Shown here piece by piece: positions 60,299-64,000 of a DNA stretch of 64,000 nt. Position numbers and translations under genes: made by a program. The DNA comes from Icerya purchasi. Lineage: Eukaryota; Arthropoda; Insecta; Hemiptera; Monophlebidae. The notes under the pieces were generated by a model. That model was not told the DNA's origin and made no database searches. It saw only the letters and a list, made by a program, of their open reading frames with translations. The DNA is taken from positions 35,787,083 to 35,851,082 of the forward strand of contig CM077115.1 in NCBI GenBank assembly GCA_039619475.1, given 5' to 3'. Within the stretch, counting starts at the first letter, position 1. Each line of letters begins with the position of its first letter.

Positions 60299-60597
60299 TT
60301 GAAAACAAATAAAACGGACGAAAGTCTTTCAGATGAATTATCTCTTTATGTGAGGGCTCCGGTTGGTAGATTTAACGAAAATCCTTTAGAAGTATGGGTA
60401 GATTACAAAATACAGTGTTCCCGATGTTGTACAATAAAAGCATACAAATATTTAACCATGTTGTGGCTAGCTCTGTTCCGTCCGAGAGACTTTTTTCAAA
60501 AGTTGCACAGGTGTTGTTAACCCAACAGAGAAGCAGACTGCTAGCCAAAAGAGTAAATAAAATTTCGTTTTTGCAAGGTTTAAATAAGAAATATTAG
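60299..60597 (+). pseudogene. hAT transposase C-terminal (dimerisation) fragment
   Basis: Frame one gives DESLSDELSLYVRAPVGRFN and ENPLEVWVDYK. After a single frameshift near 60410, the second frame gives FPMLYNKSIQIFNHVVASSV, PSERLFSKVAQVL and RSRLLAKRVNKISFLQGLN. This is the hAT dimerisation domain: PLxWW, FPxL, then SVPSERLFSxAxxxxxxxRxRLxxxxVxxxxFL. The DNA-binding zinc finger and catalytic DDE parts are missing upstream. Non-functional. Confidence 0.85.
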
Positions 60598-60621
60598 GAT
60601 CATTTAAATAACTAAATAAAG

Positions 60622-60697
60622 CTGGCGGCTTGGTGGCTTCGTGGTTTCGCCCTGTAAACGAAACATCACGAGTTCAAGTTCTTTGACTTTTTTTTTA
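60622..60697 (+). ncRNA. tRNA-like pol III promoter (SINE head or tRNA pseudogene)
   Basis: An A-box-like TGGCTTCGTGG (60634-60644, 10 of 11 to TRGCNNAGYGG) and a B-box-like AGTTCAAGTTC (60671-60681) lie 26 bp apart. A T run (60688-60697), a pol III terminator, follows. Spacing is tRNA-like, but the cloverleaf is not convincing and no CCA end is implied. A tRNA-derived SINE head is the likeliest reading. Confidence 0.45.
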
Positions 60698-61299
60698 TTT
60701 AAATTTATAAGAAAAAGTTTAACATACAAAATGTATCAAAAATTTAATTGCGAATAAAGTTGTTTTCTTTCTTAACGCTGGTCGTTTTTACTTATTTATT
60801 CATACGAACTGTTCCCTTATATTTTTCTGAGACTAGTTAAATACAAATTACAAATGATATATCGAAAACATCGATATTTTTGATCGATACAACATTGTGA
60901 TAAATCATATCGAAAAAATATCGATATTTTTGTAATATGAACATCCCTAGTTCTTTAAAATGATATAATTCTTATTATTATTGACGGTTTTATTGCACTC
61001 TACGCGATTTTTAGAGTTTATTAATTATTTTCTATTTAAAGCCAATGTTTGATAGTCACATGTTAGGGTTGGCGAAAGCACATATTAAAAGTAAGACTAC
61101 TACGATAATTACTGAACCGTCTTTAAAAATAATCCGTTTGAGCAGTTCAACTGTTCGTTGTTTTTATATGGCAGCCTCATTTTCAAATCTATTTTCGAAT
61201 AACTGTAGTCCAAATAAATTGTTCCCTCTAACGTTATTTCCTTACACCGATGTGTATAATTTCCCTACCATAATTTTCAATTCATCCAATAAATACAAG

Positions 61300-61569
61300 C
61301 ATGGGCGTCGCCAGCGGGGGGGCGGGGGCAGCTGCCCCCCCTGGAGCCTTGAAACTTTTTAATCAACTGGCCATAATGAGTATTCATAGGCGCGTAATCA
61401 TGAATAATTTGCCACAAACCCACGAAAATTATGTTTTAATTAAGATTTTATTCTTGTTTAATAAAATATTAAGCCTTTACAACTTATAAATTTTATTTTT
61501 TCTATAACTCATATCCTTTTCTTATCATCTTGCCCCCCCCCCCCCGCCCATCGGCTGGCGACGCCCTTG
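61300..61569. mobile_element. hAT-type MITE, copy 2
   Basis: 270 bp. Ends are CATGGGCGTCGCCAG and CTGGCGACGCCCTTG (14 of 15 paired). Flanking octamers AATACAAG (61292-61299) and ACTACAAG (61570-61577) match at 7 of 8. It is shorter than copy 1 mainly by loss of sequence in the C-rich right part. The central portion (TTAATTAAGATTTnATTCTT, TTAATAAAATATTAAGCC) is nearly identical to copy 1. Confidence 0.85.
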
Positions 61570-61577
61570 ACTACAAG

Positions 61578-63237
61578 TAAGAACGCTATCTGTATCTTAA
61601 TTTGTAATAAATAGATAAATTGACGGAACAGAAATATATTTTTTAATTAAAAAATGTATCGATATGTTTAGTAGTAACAGCTACACGTACACATAGTATT
61701 TATATACTGATATTTGGATTTTTTCGATTTTAACTTTTTCTGACTCGCTATCTTGATATTCCGGTTTCGGGTACCATATATATGTATATTGTATAGATCT
61801 ACTGAATCCTTCATTTACGGACGCCACTTGATGTGAATCGAATTTCGTTGCGGAAGTCATCAAATCATTCATCGAGGATCGGTTTTAATTTTGACTAAAT
61901 TTGTTCTTTGATGGCTCGTTGAACATTTGGCATTTATTTGGCGATAAAGAAAAACACAAAGAACTCACGAAGGAACTAAATGGGAACTCCTCTCGGAGGA
62001 TCTCCCACCGGGGAAACGGTTACAAGTCGGTAATTACCCGTCCTTTTTACGGCTAATGGAAGAAAAAAAAATAGAAAAAAAGCGAACAAAACGTATATAA
62101 ATCGGTTTAGATGATCAGATCGGAAAATTACCAATTTATAATAAAGCGGGCTCGACTTATCACGTCATGGCGATCGCCTTCCGATGAACAGTGACGATGT
62201 ATTTATCTATTCCAACAATTAAACAAACCGCATATTCTGTCTCGATGAAAATTACACGGTTTTTGACACCAGTTCTCTCTGTCCTCTGCTACAAAACAGC
62301 ACGTGTCGCAGCGAGGCGCACTCGCCGCAGGTGTGAAAACCGACCAGTACCATCCCCCGCCCGTACGCCAAGAGATATCTTCATCGTCAGATGCATGGCC
62401 GATCGTGTACATCCGACCGAATAAAATGGTTAAATACGTGCAGGCATCCCCGTACCATACTTGGGCTGATGAAAATTATTAAAATAACGGTCGATGTCTG
62501 AAAGATCGGAAAATTAAGTGAATTCAACCGGGGATAAATAATTTCTATTTCCGACATCGTCAAAAGATGGCGCCACAATCTCCGAATATCACTGCCCTCA
62601 AATACGAACTGTACCACTTTTTACCGAGCAACAGAATCTTACACACACCGTCATATTTTATATTCACATACTCTGTCGCATATTAAATATCTCTATACGC
62701 GCATGACACGGGGGGAGGCATTGCTAAATGGAAGTAAATCATCAACAATATGCAGTGTCCATACGGAAATAGAATGAAAATGCATAAATAATGTTACTGA
62801 ACAAGAACTAATCGAAATTAATCGTAACATCATGATCGAGCAGGGTCTGAATAAAATCGTGTTTGGCCAAAGACAGTTTCGAGAAATATATCAGTGACAA
62901 TGAAGGTCCTCGAACAAAAGGACCGTATGATTTTAAATTGAATTAACATGATCAACGAAGCAACCTTAAACAGCATTTAAAGAAATAACCCGCGCACCCA
63001 AACAAAACGAAAAAACCGACGATGGCGCACTATCGCATGAACAAGTACAAAACAATAATACTTTGGCTAAAACATAGCCTAGAAATGTCAAATCACATGC
63101 GCCACGTAGGCCAAAGCCTCCCATTTTTGGTCTATTGTTGGAGGAATTCGGCTGGCTGACTGCCAAAGAATCAACATAACAATCGTGCCAGAGTCCACCA
63201 AAATACGTAATTAGTAATAAATAATAAATCACGTTAC
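61578..63237. other. No gene recognised
   Basis: Less AT-rich than the window average around 62150-62620, with unidentified overlapping frames on both strands. No domain recognised. Confidence 0.4.
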
Positions 63238-63316
63238 CACGACTGGAGGTGTACCAATTCTGCGTGACCATCACAGCCCTTCCCCCTCGGGCTTGTCCTA
63301 GAATCGGCAACATGAA
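63238..63316 (-). CDS. Candidate internal exon, product uncertain
   Basis: On the minus strand a pyrimidine-rich acceptor (TTTATTTGTTTTCAG) precedes 63316, and a good donor (CGTG/GTAACG) follows 63238, bounding 79 bp. The open frame reads FMLPILGQARGGRAVMVTQN then WYTSSR. It remains open past the donor to 62966, but composition changes there to AT-rich, non-coding-like sequence. The RGGRAVMV...WY pattern loosely recalls the first half of a FLYWCH zinc-finger domain, but the YWRC part was not found. Function is not assigned. Confidence 0.25.
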
Positions 63317-64000
63317 CTGAAAACAAATAAAACGATACTAATTGCAGCTGGGCCGCAATATATACGGAAATATGAGTACGACAACGTAGCCGAAAAAAAT
63401 TCAGCGATCCAAATTTAGGAGACAGAGCGAGAATGCTGCCAATTTTTTTGTCATTTTTAAATTAAATTCTAGACGACAAGAGGTAATTAGTCTTGATCCG
63501 CTTTCAATTTCGCTTTCCGTGCATTCACCGGAATTTTGCGTATTTTTCTCCGTTCGTATTTTCGTGTATTTCGTTGTTTCTCTATCGCCCATTATTATCG
63601 TCAGATTATTATTTGATAATTTTATTTTATTAAATTACCCAACTTCTCACAGAAATCCGCTATTCCGCTACTGCTAGCTGTTGAAGTAATATATATATAT
63701 ACATACATTTGTGTACATGTTATTGGGCTTTTAGATCTCATTAGATTATAAATCCCGTATTCCCCGTTTTGTTCTACATACATTGCGCTGTAAAATGGGT
63801 TACTCTTTTGGGTAACTGTAATTTTACGTTCCCAATTGCTTCGAAAAGCCTTAAAATGTTTATATTTGATTTTAAAAAAGCTTCTTCCTGCTGATTTTCC
63901 AGGCGATCAAACGTTATTTAACGTATCCATTTTCTTTTGTAATGTTTACACCATAGCTTGACCACCACACGAATATACTTTGTTTACTAAAACATCAACG
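63317..64000. other. No feature recognised
   Basis: AT-rich sequence with a short TA tract near 63692-63703. Nothing could be supported. Confidence 0.4.

Larger units (their letters stand above)
59893..60951 (+). mobile_element. Probable hAT element remnant
   Basis: It encloses a hAT transposase C-terminal fragment. The right end CATCCCTAG reads CTAGGGATG on the other strand, a hAT-type terminus, and is preceded by several ATCGATATTTTT-type repeats also present near 60130-60230. A possible left end is CAGAGTTGC at 59893, with flanks TTTTTTAG and TTCTTTAA (6 of 8 match). The left boundary is tentative. Confidence 0.4.

Overview
This is a gene-poor, AT-rich stretch of an animal genome, most likely an arthropod and probably an insect. 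The evidence is the mix of transposable elements: a gypsy-like LTR element primed by tRNA-Lys, jockey-like and I-like LINE remnants, mariner, Tc1-like, hAT and Helitron sequences, and many (TA)n and (TAA)n microsatellites. I found no complete host gene, rRNA or functional tRNA. The longest open frames all belong to transposons. No prokaryotic features are present.

Layout. 1-540: copy 1 of a short interspersed repeat ('family A') that recurs at 41.4 and 57.7 kb. 541-6.9 kb: nothing recognised. 6.9-7.5 kb: a diverged two-unit tandem repeat. 7684-22199: the dominant feature, a 14.5-kb LTR retrotransposon on the minus strand in a tandem arrangement, LTR-internal-LTR-internal-LTR. It has three 1029-bp LTRs, two nearly identical internal regions and one 4-bp target duplication (GTTT) around the whole block. 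Each unit has a perfect 18-nt tRNA-Lys primer site, a polypurine tract and one 364-codon gag-like frame. Each has no recognisable protease, reverse transcriptase, RNase H or integrase. It is therefore a recent, non-autonomous 'gag-only' element.

22.4-24.8 kb: a decayed I-like LINE with a 5'-truncated jockey fragment inside it. 29.4-30.6 kb: a decayed jockey-like RT on the minus strand. 35.8-37.9 kb: several LINE 3' ends. 40.3-41.4 kb: a foldback element with arms of about 390 bp, directly followed by family A copy 2. 42.4-43.8 kb: a non-autonomous Helitron-like element carrying the start of a helicase-type ORF and a SINE-like insertion with a 14-bp target duplication. 47.5, 57.3 and 61.3 kb: hAT-type MITEs with 7/8-matching 8-bp target duplications. 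50.1-53.1 kb: a dead Tc1-like transposon interrupted inside its transposase by a full-length mariner. The mariner has an intact 358-codon DD34D transposase, 29-bp perfect terminal repeats and a TA duplication, so it is a plausible active element. 59.9-60.95 kb: a hAT transposase C-terminal remnant followed by a tRNA-like pol III promoter.

Possible host sequence is limited to three short, low-confidence candidates: two signal-peptide-like starts (45187 + and 53303 -) and one exon-like segment with good splice signals (63316-63238 -). The biology of the window is layered transposon activity. The tandem gag-only retroelement and the nested mariner are its youngest and most informative parts.
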